In this document: one piece after another, positions 54,618 to 63,019 of the stretch | Layout: each line of letters opens with the position of its first letter | Position numbering within the stretch: the stretch's first letter is position 1 | NCBI RefSeq assembly: GCF_900114455.1 | Contig: NZ_FOTC01000001.1 | Location: 955,058-1,019,057, forward strand | Length of the DNA: 64,000 nt | Source: Halogranum rubrum | GTDB lineage: Archaea; Halobacteriota; Halobacteria; Halobacteriales; Haloferacaceae | Direction of reading: 5' to 3' | Notes under the pieces: model-generated | Database searches by the model: none | What the model was told of the DNA's origin: nothing | Seen by the model: only the letters and a program-made list of their open reading frames with translations | Position numbers and translations under genes: made by a program

Positions 54618-56690
54618 TTAAGGACGTACTCCCGCAATACGAACGGCCGTGTGTTTGTACTCGGGTATCTTCGCGACTGGGTCGAGGGCATCCCCCGTAA
54701 GCAGATTCGCCAACGGCGTCGCGTAGTGGAACGTCGTGAACACCGTCCCCGGCCGAATCGCCGGCGTCACCTCCACCTCCACAGTGACTTCTCCGCGAGC
54801 GTTCGAGACGACGACGGTGTCGCCGTCGTCGATACCCCGAACCGCTGCATCGTCGGGGTGCATCTGGAGTACGTCGGCACCACGCAACCGCATCAACATC
54901 CCCGACCGGCGAGTGACCGCGCCGCTGTTGAACTGCTGGAGGACGCGCCCGGTGGTGAGCACGAGTTCGTCGTCGCCGACGTCGTCGGCCGGGTCGACGT
55001 GAGCGACCGGCCGCAACTCGGCAGTTTGGGACCCGGAGGCAAAGTGGTCGACGTGGAGGACAGCGGTTCCCGCCGTCGCTCCGGCGGGGAACGGCCACCG
55101 TTGGCTCCCCGTGCCGATGCCGTCGTAACTCATCCCGGCGTACTGCGGCGTCACCCGCTTCAGTTCCTCGAAGACGGCTTCGGGGCCGTCGTACTCGAAC
55201 TGTCCGGGGTGTTCGGTGAGTCGTCGCCCGAGTTCGCAGAGGACGTCGAGGTCCAGTCTCGCGTCGCCGGGCGTGTCGGCGAGAGGTCGCATCCGCATCA
55301 CCTGCCGGTCCGTGTTCGTCACGGTCCCGGCTTTCTCGGCCCACGAACTGCCCGGGAGGACGACGTCGGCGAGTTCGACGGTTTCGGTCGGAAAGATGTC
55401 GAGGACGACGAGACAGTCGAGTCGCTCGAACTGCTCGCGGACTCGGTTGAGGTTCGGTTCGGTGACGAGTGGGTTCTCCCCGAAGACGAGCGCGCCGAAG
55501 ACCGACTCGCCGAAGGCGTGAGTCGCTTCGACTTCGGTCCGTCCAGGCAGTTCGGGCAGTGTGTCGGCGCCGACGCCCCACACCTCGGCGACGCGCGCCC
55601 GAGCCTCCGGGTCGGTCACGTCGGCGTAGCCAGGCAGGAGGTCCGGCAGGGCGCCCACGTCGCCTGCGCCCTGTACGTTGTTCTGTCCACGCAGCGGGTT
55701 GATACCCGCACCCGGTTTGCCGAGGTTACCGGTCAGAAGTGCGAGGTTCAGCAGGGCGTGGACGTTGTCGGTGCCGTAGTGGTGCTGGCTCATCCCCATC
55801 CCGGTGACGATTGCTGCGTTCTCTGCGCTCGCGTACGCGCGGGCCGCCTCCCGAATCGTCGCCGGGTCGACGCCAGCCAGTTCGGCGTTCGCCTCCACGT
55901 CGACGTCGTCGAGAGCGGTGTGGAACGCCTCGAAGTCGGTGACGCGAGTCGACACGAACGCGTCGTCGACGAGTCCCTCGTCGAGGACGACGCGAGCCAT
56001 CGCGTTCAACAGCGGGATGTCGTAGCCCGGTCGGACGGGGAGATGGAGGGTCGCCGCGTCCGTCGTGGCGTTCGCGCGCGGGTCGACGTGAATCAGCGTG
56101 GCCCCACGACGAATCGCGGGCAGGAGATAGGACCGAAAGATAATGGGGTGTTGCTCGGCGGGGTTCGCGCCGACGACGAGGAGACAGTCCGTCTCGTCAC
56201 GGACGTCGGCCAACGAGTTCGTCATCGCACCCGCGCCGAGTCGCTCGCGCATCGCCGCGACGGTCGAGGAGTGACAGAGTCGAGCGCAGTTGTCGACGGA
56301 GTTGGTCCCGAGGAGGCGAGCGAGTTTCTGGAGGACGTAGTTCTCCTCGTTCGTGCAGTTCGAAGAGGCGAAGAAGGCGAGTGCGTCCGGTCCGTGGCGA
56401 CGAACGACGTCGCCGAAGGCGGTTTCCACCCGCGAAACTGCCTCCCCCCACGTCGCCTCGCGCAGGTCACCGTCGTCGTCGCGGACCAGCGGCGTGGTCA
56501 GTCGCTCGGCGTGGTCGACCACGTCGAACGCGGCGACACCCTTCGGACAGACCTCTCCTCGACTGTTGACGGGACCGCGCCAGCCAGTCGCAGAGTCACG
56601 CTCGGCGTCGAACTGGAGGCTACAGCCGACGCCGCAGAACGGGCAGATGCTCGGCACAGACGTGCGTGTGTTTCTCAGGGTGTCGCTCAT
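54618..56690 (-). CDS. formate-dehydrogenase-like molybdopterin oxidoreductase
   Basis: The 690-aa enzyme carries an N-terminal [4Fe-4S] site with Cys16, Cys19, Cys23 and Cys48 (CPFCGVGC, EVCPKG) and the active-site pair Cys139-His140 in NCARLCHSS, the arrangement of FdhF-type formate dehydrogenases in which Sec is replaced by Cys. The two-domain molybdopterin-binding body follows. No signal peptide is present, so it is cytosolic. No FdhD, iron-sulfur or diaphorase subunit lies next to it, so its electron partner must be elsewhere. The ATG at 56690 is favoured by a minus-strand T-rich box about 26 nt upstream. Confidence 0.88.
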   Translation of the reverse strand: MSDTLRNTRTSVPSICPFCGVGCSLQFDAERDSATGWRGPVNSRGEVCPKGVAAFDVVDHAERLTTPLVRDDDGDLREATWGEAVSRVETAFGDVVRRHGPDALAFFASSNCTNEENYVLQKLARLLGTNSVDNCARLCHSSTVAAMRERLGAGAMTNSLADVRDETDCLLVVGANPAEQHPIIFRSYLLPAIRRGATLIHVDPRANATTDAATLHLPVRPGYDIPLLNAMARVVLDEGLVDDAFVSTRVTDFEAFHTALDDVDVEANAELAGVDPATIREAARAYASAENAAIVTGMGMSQHHYGTDNVHALLNLALLTGNLGKPGAGINPLRGQNNVQGAGDVGALPDLLPGYADVTDPEARARVAEVWGVGADTLPELPGRTEVEATHAFGESVFGALVFGENPLVTEPNLNRVREQFERLDCLVVLDIFPTETVELADVVLPGSSWAEKAGTVTNTDRQVMRMRPLADTPGDARLDLDVLCELGRRLTEHPGQFEYDGPEAVFEELKRVTPQYAGMSYDGIGTGSQRWPFPAGATAGTAVLHVDHFASGSQTAELRPVAHVDPADDVGDDELVLTTGRVLQQFNSGAVTRRSGMLMRLRGADVLQMHPDDAAVRGIDDGDTVVVSNARGEVTVEVEVTPAIRPGTVFTTFHYATPLANLLTGDALDPVAKIPEYKHTAVRIAGVRP

Positions 56691-56856
56691 ACACCGTTCG
56701 TTCGACCTGAGACGGCAAAATCGCACTGGTACATATAAAGAAGGGTACCAAAACCGCAACACGGCGTCGGGTCTCTCTCTCACTCCCAAACTGTTTGGGA
56801 ACGATGTTGAATAGGAATACCTGCGTTCGAATAAAGTACGCAGAAGGAGTCAGACC

Positions 56857-57519
56857 ATGAGCACGGTGGGAAAACAACAACACAAAGGCAAGGGGAATGC
56901 GGCCGTCGACGACGTTGAGGGCGTCGAAGACGGGAGTACAGAGACGAACGAACAACAACGACTGGAGACGGACGACCTGTTTCACATCCTGCAGAATCAG
57001 CGTCGCCGTCGCGTCTTAGAGCATCTCCAAGACCACGATGCTGGTGAACAGGTCGACATGCGCGACATCGCCGAGCAGGTGGCCGCGTGGGAACACGACA
57101 CGACGCTCCAGCAACTCACCTCGAACGAGCGTCAGCGCGTCTACATCGCGCTCTACCAGTCACATCTGCCGAAACTCGACGAGAAGGGCATCATCGAGTA
57201 CAACCAGAGCCGTGGCTTCGTCGAACGCACCGCCGTCGCCGACCAGTTCGACCCGTATCTGGACGTCGGAGCCGACGCGAGCGACGAGACGGACGGTGCG
57301 GTCGAACAGACAGACGGTCCGGAGACGACGTCGACACCCGCCTCGACCAGTTCTCGCTCCACGAGTTACTACAGCGGTGCGACCGCACTCGGTCTCACCC
57401 TGACCGCGATGTCGTGGGTCGGCCTCGCACCGACCGCGGTGACGAGCTACCTCGCGACGTTCATCACGGGGATGTTCGCGTTCATCACCATCGGTCTCAA
57501 CTACCAGCGCTACACGTAG
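56857..57519 (+). CDS. DUF7344-domain HTH protein with C-terminal membrane helices
   Basis: The 220-aa protein begins with low-complexity sequence and then has LETDDLFHILQNQRRRRVLE, the DUF7344 winged-helix signature of haloarchaea. The C-terminal part has two hydrophobic helices (ATALGLTLTAMSWVGLAPTA; SYLATFITGMFAFITIGL), so the regulator appears membrane-tethered. It may link DNA binding to a membrane signal. An AT-rich box (GAATAAAG, 56829-56836) lies about 25 nt upstream of the ATG. It is divergent from the molybdoenzyme gene. Confidence 0.82.
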   Translation: MSTVGKQQHKGKGNAAVDDVEGVEDGSTETNEQQRLETDDLFHILQNQRRRRVLEHLQDHDAGEQVDMRDIAEQVAAWEHDTTLQQLTSNERQRVYIALYQSHLPKLDEKGIIEYNQSRGFVERTAVADQFDPYLDVGADASDETDGAVEQTDGPETTSTPASTSSRSTSYYSGATALGLTLTAMSWVGLAPTAVTSYLATFITGMFAFITIGLNYQRYT

Positions 57520-57734
57520 ACTGAGACGCGCAGAACGGTTTGGTACCTTGGTTGGGTACGTCGAGGGATTTCGGGCACGGCAGAGAACGTAGACACCGCT
57601 TCGGGCAGTTCTCTGGCCACATCTAACGTCTTGTCGAATCGATGCTACGACCTCCGAGAGACGTCTCTCGAGAGCGAGCACGAGCGTTCGGCCGCGCACG
57701 AAGAGTCAGGTAGACTGACTCCCTCTCTTCACCT

Positions 57735-58478
57735 ATGGCGACGACAGTCCTCGTGGCAGGTGCCAGTGGTGGAACGGGCCGACGACTTCTCGAACAGCTC
57801 GAAACGACCGACTACACCGTCCGGGCGCTGACCCGGTCGTGTCGAAAGGTCGGGACACTCTCCGACCTCGGTGCCGACGAGGTGATGGTCGGTGACTTAC
57901 TCGACCCCGCGGACGCCGCGAAGGCCGTCCGTGGCTGTGACGCAGTCTTGTGTGCCGTCGGGACGACACCCGGCCTCGCCGACTTCCTCGGCGAGGACGT
58001 CGTCGACGGGGCGGGCGTAGTCAACCTCGTCAACGCCGCCGTCGCCGCCGACGTCGAGACGTTCGTGATGGAGAGCGCACTGGGTGTCGGCGACTCGCGT
58101 GACCAAGCACCGCTCGGTCTCCGCCTCGTCCTCTGGCGTTATCTGACTGCGAAGAACCACGCAGAGGCGTGGCTCCGCTCCTCCGGTCTCACGTACACCA
58201 TCTTCCGTCCGGGGCGACTGACTGACGACCCGGCGTCGGGGGACATACTCGTCGGTGAGGGGGGTGCGACGGTACGCGGCGCAATCGCTCGCGACGACGT
58301 CGCCCGACTGATGATTGCCGCGTTGTCGACGCCGGAGGCGGCCAACCGGACGTTCGAGGTGGCCGACCACGGGCACGCTCGTGGACCGACTCGTGGACTC
58401 GTCGACGTCGACTGGCAGTTCCCACCGGAGCGACCACAGTCGGACGACCCGATACGTATCGACGTCACCGAGGAGTGA
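57735..58478 (+). CDS. NAD(P)-binding SDR/atypical (NmrA-like) oxidoreductase
   Basis: The 247-aa protein starts with the Rossmann motif VLVAGASGGTGRRLLEQL and has the segment DAVLCAVGTTPGL, typical of atypical short-chain dehydrogenases of the NmrA/YwnB type. The Ser-Tyr-Lys triad is not clear, with Lys in YLTAKNHAEAWLR. Such proteins bind NAD(P)H as redox sensors or reduce flavin and quinone substrates. It is an independent gene; the closest neighbours are convergent. Confidence 0.85.
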   Translation: MATTVLVAGASGGTGRRLLEQLETTDYTVRALTRSCRKVGTLSDLGADEVMVGDLLDPADAAKAVRGCDAVLCAVGTTPGLADFLGEDVVDGAGVVNLVNAAVAADVETFVMESALGVGDSRDQAPLGLRLVLWRYLTAKNHAEAWLRSSGLTYTIFRPGRLTDDPASGDILVGEGGATVRGAIARDDVARLMIAALSTPEAANRTFEVADHGHARGPTRGLVDVDWQFPPERPQSDDPIRIDVTEE

Positions 58479-58507
58479 GGCGAGCGAAACGCACACGTAC
58501 CCGTCGA

Positions 58508-58735
58508 CTACTCGAACTCCGGTGCCCACGTGTCGGCGAGTTCGTCGTCCGTCCGGCGCTGTTCGACGTAGTAGACGTTCGCGTCGGGGATTCGGCGGAG
58601 CACGTTCATCCCCGCTTCGTCCTGTTCGAGTTTCACCACCCAGTAGCCGGTGTCGGCGTGATACCAGAGGTCTTCTTCTGCGATCTCTTCGAGGCGTTCG
58701 ACGCCGTCGGGACCGTCGTAGACGATTCGAGCCAT
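58508..58735 (-). CDS. small conserved-looking haloarchaeal protein
   Basis: The 75-aa acidic protein is not recognised. It has an alternating beta pattern (ARIVYDGPDGVERLEEI; GYWVVKLEQDE; NVYYVEQRR) suggesting a compact sheet domain. There are no metal-binding residues or membrane helix. It is on the same strand as the small membrane protein at 58806-59027, 70 bp downstream of it. Confidence 0.5.
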   Translation of the reverse strand: MARIVYDGPDGVERLEEIAEEDLWYHADTGYWVVKLEQDEAGMNVLRRIPDANVYYVEQRRTDDELADTWAPEFE

Positions 58736-58805
58736 TCAGTACTCTAGGCTACGTGAGTGCATCAACGAAGCGGCGTGTCGAGACGCAGTCGAGTAAAGAG
58801 AGCCG

Positions 58806-59027
58806 TTACAACAGACCGGGTACGAACATCGACACGAGCAACAGCACGCCGACGACGAGTGCGGCGATAGTGACGAGTCGCCACGCGATGCTCAAGACGA
58901 CCCGTCCGACGAGGACGACGACGCCGATACCGACGATGACGACGAGTAACTGTCCGAGTGACGTGTCGAGGAGTCCACCCGCCTGCAGCAGCACTGGGAG
59001 GACGTTCGCGATGACGGGGTGTATCAT
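58806..59027 (-). CDS. small two-helix membrane protein
   Basis: The 73-aa product has a short head followed by two hydrophobic helices (LLVVIVGIGVVVLVGRVVLS and ITIAALVVGVLLLVSMFVPG region), with an Arg between them, so it should insert as a hairpin. No family is recognised. A TATA box (minus-strand CTTATTT, plus 59051-59057) is centred 26.5 nt before the ATG at 59027, which selects this start. Confidence 0.6.
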   Translation of the reverse strand: MIHPVIANVLPVLLQAGGLLDTSLGQLLVVIVGIGVVVLVGRVVLSIAWRLVTIAALVVGVLLLVSMFVPGLL

Positions 59028-59151
59028 ACTAGAAAGAAGTACCACCGAGGAAATAAGTCTGTGGGAGAATGAGAGCGGTAGTTCCGCCTATGGCCTCGCT
59101 CGCTGACTGTCGACCGGAGAGACGTCGTTTTCAGTCGGGCAACTTGAAGTC

Positions 59152-59164
59152 GAAAGTCACTTTC
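59152..59164. promoter_or_regulatory. palindrome GAAAGT-C-ACTTTC upstream of nrdJ
   Basis: A perfect 13-bp palindrome lies about 140 bp upstream of the predicted nrdJ promoter. The arms share the ACTT/AAGT core with the inverted repeat at 59268-59295. Confidence 0.35.
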
Positions 59165-59267
59165 ACCCTGGTCTGAATACTATTATACCCGTTGGACGGT
59201 TAGTTACGAGCGAAGCGTATCACCGGCGCACTGGACGCAAGAAAACGCCGAGAACCATCCGTATCCA

Positions 59268-59295
59268 ACTTCAGTTGAACTAACACAAGTGAAGT
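59268..59295. promoter_or_regulatory. inverted repeat beside the nrdJ promoter
   Basis: ACTTCAGTTG (59268-59277) and CAAGTGAAGT (59286-59295) are inverted arms of 10 bp with one mismatch, spaced 8 bp. The site lies 7 bp before a TATA-like TTTATG (59303-59308), which is the position of a repressor or activator operator. The regulator is unknown. Confidence 0.55.
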
Positions 59296-59339
59296 CGCAC
59301 CGTTTATGAGGGTGGCTTCGTATGAGTCTCCCGTTACAA

Positions 59340-59414
59340 ATGAGCGCAGAGAGAACCACGCCCCACGTCGAACTATCCCGGCAGACGCCCGCTGCCGGCG
59401 AGGAGGAACGGTAG
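59340..59414 (+). CDS. 24-codon upstream ORF abutting nrdJ
   Basis: An ATG at 59340 opens 24 codons that end in TAG at 59412-59414, directly before the nrdJ ATG at 59415. An in-frame ATG at 59322 would add six codons. The peptide is MSAERTTPHVELSRQTPAAG then EEER, with no known domain. Because stop and start are adjacent and an AGGAGG lies inside the last codons (59401-59406), ribosomes ending this ORF could restart at nrdJ. It may be a leader peptide, or a non-functional ORF in the transcript. Confidence 0.45.
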   Translation: MSAERTTPHVELSRQTPAAGEEER

Positions 59415-62400
59415 ATGAGCAACGCGGACATCACTGCGGAGGAGCTGAAACTTCCGATCAAGCGAACCGACGGCGAGACACTCGCCGAGCGGATGACCGG
59501 CAACGCCTACAACAACATCCTGCCCGCGCGGTATCTTCGGAAGGACGCCAACGGTGACCCCATCGAGACGCAGGAAGACCTGTTCCCCCGCGTCGCGAAG
59601 AACATCGCCCTCGCGGAGGCAGTCTTCGAAGCCGAACAGCAGGGCGTCGAGATTTCGGTCACGCCCTCGCAGTTGAAGCCCGGCCACCCCCGTCGCAGCG
59701 AACTCGCCGACGAAGTGTTCGGCAAAGGAACCACCGTCGACGACGATACCGAGACGACGCTCTCCGTCTACAACGTCAACAAGTTCGCCTACGACACCGT
59801 CGTCCCTGACCTCCCCGAGGAAATCCGCGCCGTCGTCGAAGAGAAGCGCGAGTCGTTCCAGGACCTGATGGAGAACCTCTCGTTCATGCCAAACTCGCCG
59901 ACGCTGATGAACGCCGGCGACGAACTCCAGCAGCTTTCGGCGTGTTTCGTCGACTCCCCGGACGACGACATCACCGACATCCACCAGACCGCCAAGGAGG
60001 CCGCCGAAGTCTTCCAGTCCGGCGGCGGGATGGGCTACGCCTTCTGGCGACTCCGCCCGTACGGTGACGCCGTCGGCTCGACCGGTGGTATCGCCTCCGG
60101 TCCCATCACCTTCATGCGGACGTTCGACCAGATGTGCGAGACCATCGCGCAGGGCGGCGCACGCCGTGGTGCCCAGATGGGCGTCATGCGCGTCAGCCAC
60201 CCGGACGTCATCCAGTTCATCCACGCGAAGAACAAGGACGTCTCGCTGGCCAACACGCTCCGACTGAACGACCCCGACGACTTCACGCACACCAAGTTCG
60301 CCGACGCACTCGACGAGGCACGTGAACTCATCGACGAGGACGGAAAGGTCCCGAAACACCTCCGTAACGCCGTCGAGGGCCACCTCTCGAACTTCAACAT
60401 CTCCGTCGGCGTCACCGACGACTTCATGGAGGCGCTCTACAACGAAGAGGAGTTCACCTTCACCAACCCGCGGACCGAAGAGCCACACGTCGCTACGCCG
60501 CAGACGAAAGAACTCTACGACATGTTCGACCTCGGCGAGTACGTCGAGGTCGGCGAAGTGCTCTCCATCCCGGCCGAAGAGCTCTGGACGCACATCGTCG
60601 AGGGTGCCCACGAGAACGGCGAACCGGGCATCATCTACCTCGAGCGTGTCAACAAGCAGCACTCCTTCGACGTCGAGAAACATCCCGACCACCGCATCCT
60701 CGCGACGAACCCGTGTGGCGAACAGCCACTTGAGGAGTACGAGGCGTGTAACCTCGGGCACATCAACCTCTCGACGCTCGCGGCGACGGACGCCCCCGAC
60801 TGGCGCGTCTGGTCCGAAGCACACCGCGACGAGTACGACTCCGAGGCGGCCGCCATCGAGGCGTTCCTCGACGAAGCGCTCGACTGGGACGAGTTCGACC
60901 ACCGCATCGAGACGGGAACCCGATTCTTGGAGAACGTCGTCACGATGTCGGACTTCCCGGTCCCCGAAATCGAAGAGAAGGTACGGGACATGCGCAAGAT
61001 CGGTCTCGGCGTCATGGGACTGGCCCAACTCTACATCCAACTCGGCATCCGCTACGGCTCTGATGCCGGAAACGAAGTCGCCGAAGCGGTGATGACCCAC
61101 ATCAACCACCAGTCCAAGTGGGCTTCCCACGAACTCGCCGAACAGCGTGGCCCGTTCAACGACTGGTCGGACTCGAAGTACGCCGACCCGACCGAGTACC
61201 GCGAGTGGTTCGAGCACCACACGGGACTCAACGCCGACGACTGGGCAGACGGCTTCTCCGTCCGCAACCACAACACGACCACCATCGCGCCGACGGGAAC
61301 CACCTCGATGGTCGGCAACACGACGGGTGGCTGTGAACCCATCTACAACGTCGCCTACTACAAGAACGTCTCCGACGACGTGCAGGGCGACGAGATGCTC
61401 GTCGAGTTCGACGACTACTTCCTCCGTGTCTTGGAGGCCAACGACATCGACGTCGAGTCCGTCAAGCAGGAGGCCCAAGACCAGATGGCCAACAACGAGT
61501 TCGACGGCGTCGACTCGCTAACCTCTGTGCCGGACGCCATCAGTGAACTGTTCGTCGTCACCGCCGACCTGACCGGCAAGCAGCACGCCGCCGTCCAGTG
61601 TGCCTGCCAGCAGGGTGTCGACTCTGCCATCTCGAAGACGTGTAACTTCCCGAACTCCGCCTCCATGGAGGACATGGACGAGGTCTACCGCTACATCTAC
61701 GACCACGGCGGGAAGGGCGTCACCGTCTACCGCGACGGCACGCGCTCGAAGCAGGTGCTGACGACGCGTGCGAAGAACGCCGACTTCGCCGACGACGGCG
61801 AGGCCGCAGAGGCGCTCGTCGCCCAGATGGAAGAGGTGTTCGGCGGCATCGAAGGCTTCCTCAGCAACGACGAGGTTCGCGCCGCTCTCGGCGAGGACTT
61901 CTCGCTCGAAGACCGCACCGGTAAGGCCTACGCACAGGAACGACCGCGCCCCGACGTGCTCCACGGCGTCACACAGCGCATCGACACCGGCTACGGGAAG
62001 ATGTACGTGAACATCAACGAGGACGACGAGGGCGAACCGTTCGAACTGTTCGCCACCATCGGCAACTCCGGTGGATTCACGAACTCCTTCACCGAGGCGC
62101 TCGCGAAGGTCATCAGTTACTCGCTGCGTTCGGGCGTCGACCCGCGTGAAATCGCCAGCGACCTGCAGGGCATCCGAAGCCCGAAAGTCGCGTGGGACAA
62201 GGGTGAACAGATCAACTCCATCCCGGACGCCATCGGCGTCGCCATGCGACGCTACCTCGACGGCGAAATCGACAAGCCGTACCCCAAACAGCAGAGTCTG
62301 ACCGAAATCGAGAGCGAGTCGGTCGAAACCGACGCGCCCGAACCGGACGGCGGTGCGGCCACGACTTCCGGTCCGTCGGACGACGCGACGCAGGACCTAC

Positions 62401-62504
62401 TCGACGCAGGCGAGAGCCCCGAGTGTCCCGAGTGTGGCAACATGACGCTGTACTTCTCGGAAGGCTGCAAGACCTGCGAGTCCTGTGGCTGGTCCGAGTG
62501 CTGA
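59415..62504 (+). CDS. nrdJ: adenosylcobalamin-dependent ribonucleotide reductase (class II)
   Basis: The 1029-aa enzyme reduces ribonucleotides to deoxyribonucleotides using a cobalamin-derived thiyl radical. The catalytic loop NPCGEQP (432-438) with its radical Cys and Asn/Glu neighbours is present, as are LSACFVDSPDDD with an active-site Cys and a C-terminal Cys-rich tail (CPECGNMTLYFSEGCKTC then ESCGWSEC) that reduces the active site. No intein interrupts it. An AGGAGG (59401-59406) precedes the ATG. It is a large, constitutive-type gene whose leader carries an uORF and an inverted repeat. Confidence 0.96.
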   Translation: MSNADITAEELKLPIKRTDGETLAERMTGNAYNNILPARYLRKDANGDPIETQEDLFPRVAKNIALAEAVFEAEQQGVEISVTPSQLKPGHPRRSELADEVFGKGTTVDDDTETTLSVYNVNKFAYDTVVPDLPEEIRAVVEEKRESFQDLMENLSFMPNSPTLMNAGDELQQLSACFVDSPDDDITDIHQTAKEAAEVFQSGGGMGYAFWRLRPYGDAVGSTGGIASGPITFMRTFDQMCETIAQGGARRGAQMGVMRVSHPDVIQFIHAKNKDVSLANTLRLNDPDDFTHTKFADALDEARELIDEDGKVPKHLRNAVEGHLSNFNISVGVTDDFMEALYNEEEFTFTNPRTEEPHVATPQTKELYDMFDLGEYVEVGEVLSIPAEELWTHIVEGAHENGEPGIIYLERVNKQHSFDVEKHPDHRILATNPCGEQPLEEYEACNLGHINLSTLAATDAPDWRVWSEAHRDEYDSEAAAIEAFLDEALDWDEFDHRIETGTRFLENVVTMSDFPVPEIEEKVRDMRKIGLGVMGLAQLYIQLGIRYGSDAGNEVAEAVMTHINHQSKWASHELAEQRGPFNDWSDSKYADPTEYREWFEHHTGLNADDWADGFSVRNHNTTTIAPTGTTSMVGNTTGGCEPIYNVAYYKNVSDDVQGDEMLVEFDDYFLRVLEANDIDVESVKQEAQDQMANNEFDGVDSLTSVPDAISELFVVTADLTGKQHAAVQCACQQGVDSAISKTCNFPNSASMEDMDEVYRYIYDHGGKGVTVYRDGTRSKQVLTTRAKNADFADDGEAAEALVAQMEEVFGGIEGFLSNDEVRAALGEDFSLEDRTGKAYAQERPRPDVLHGVTQRIDTGYGKMYVNINEDDEGEPFELFATIGNSGGFTNSFTEALAKVISYSLRSGVDPREIASDLQGIRSPKVAWDKGEQINSIPDAIGVAMRRYLDGEIDKPYPKQQSLTEIESESVETDAPEPDGGAATTSGPSDDATQDLLDAGESPECPECGNMTLYFSEGCKTCESCGWSEC

Positions 62505-62651
62505 ACCGAACTGCACTGCACTGAGCGTCACGGCGACCGAAACCGGCCGCTCGACTGAGAGGTCGTCCGACCTCACCGGTTTCTCACGAGTCGACAGGTC
62601 TCGTCACGTACGCCGGCGTAACCGCGTTCTGACGAGTCGAAACCGACGACG

Positions 62652-62671
62652 GCGCACGCGCGAACGTGCGC
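62652..62671. repeat. short GC hairpin in the gap before the zinc-finger gene
   Basis: GCGCACG and CGTGCGC form a 7-bp stem around CGCGAA. The surrounding 218-bp gap (62505-62722) holds no gene that I can support. Confidence 0.5.
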
Positions 62672-62722
62672 GGACTGGCCGCGCACGAAACCGACTTGGT
62701 TCTCGCGCCGAGAGAGGTCGGT

Positions 62723-62854
62723 ATGAGCGAGGAGTCCGCCGAACCGAAGGGGCGACCCTGTCCGTTCTGTGGGGCGTCGATGATGCACCGCCACTGCAAG
62801 TACGTCTGTCCGCAACACGGCGTCGTCTACGACTGTGCAGACACGTTCTACTGA
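62723..62854 (+). CDS. CPxCG-type zinc-finger microprotein (HVO_2523-like)
   Basis: The 43-aa protein carries CPFCG near the start and then HRHCKYVCPQHGVVYDC, providing at least four Cys and several His for one zinc ion. It matches, from memory, the haloarchaeal HVO_2523 family, which lies beside phytoene synthase (HVO_2524) in Haloferax volcanii; here too crtB is the next gene, 165 bp downstream. The function is unknown; members are thought to bind nucleic acid or protein. Confidence 0.8.
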   Translation: MSEESAEPKGRPCPFCGASMMHRHCKYVCPQHGVVYDCADTFY

Positions 62855-63019
62855 GTGTCGAAAAATCTGCAGATGCGAGCGAGCGACCCCGTTTCTGACT
62901 GGCGATTTCTCGTTCGCCGTGGCGCGAAACGTTATGTCGAACGCATCCTTAGAGAACTCACACGATATGTGCGGAACTGACATGACTCGACAGACGAGGG
63001 TGCCGCTCATCTCCTCTCT

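Noticed and set aside
54651-56738. 695-aa plus-strand ORF opposite the molybdoenzyme gene
   Set aside because: It covers the coding strand of an enzyme with an intact 4Fe-4S site and Cys-His pair, and its composition is typical of antisense reading.
59028-59339. cobalamin riboswitch upstream of the B12-dependent nrdJ
   Set aside because: No B12-box-like sequence or the expected multi-stem layout was seen; only two small palindromes and a TATA box are present.
59373-61478. 701-aa ORF on the minus strand opposite nrdJ
   Set aside because: It is antisense to a fully supported nrdJ, is rich in Val/Arg/Asp as expected for a shadow frame in GC-rich DNA, and shows no domain motif.
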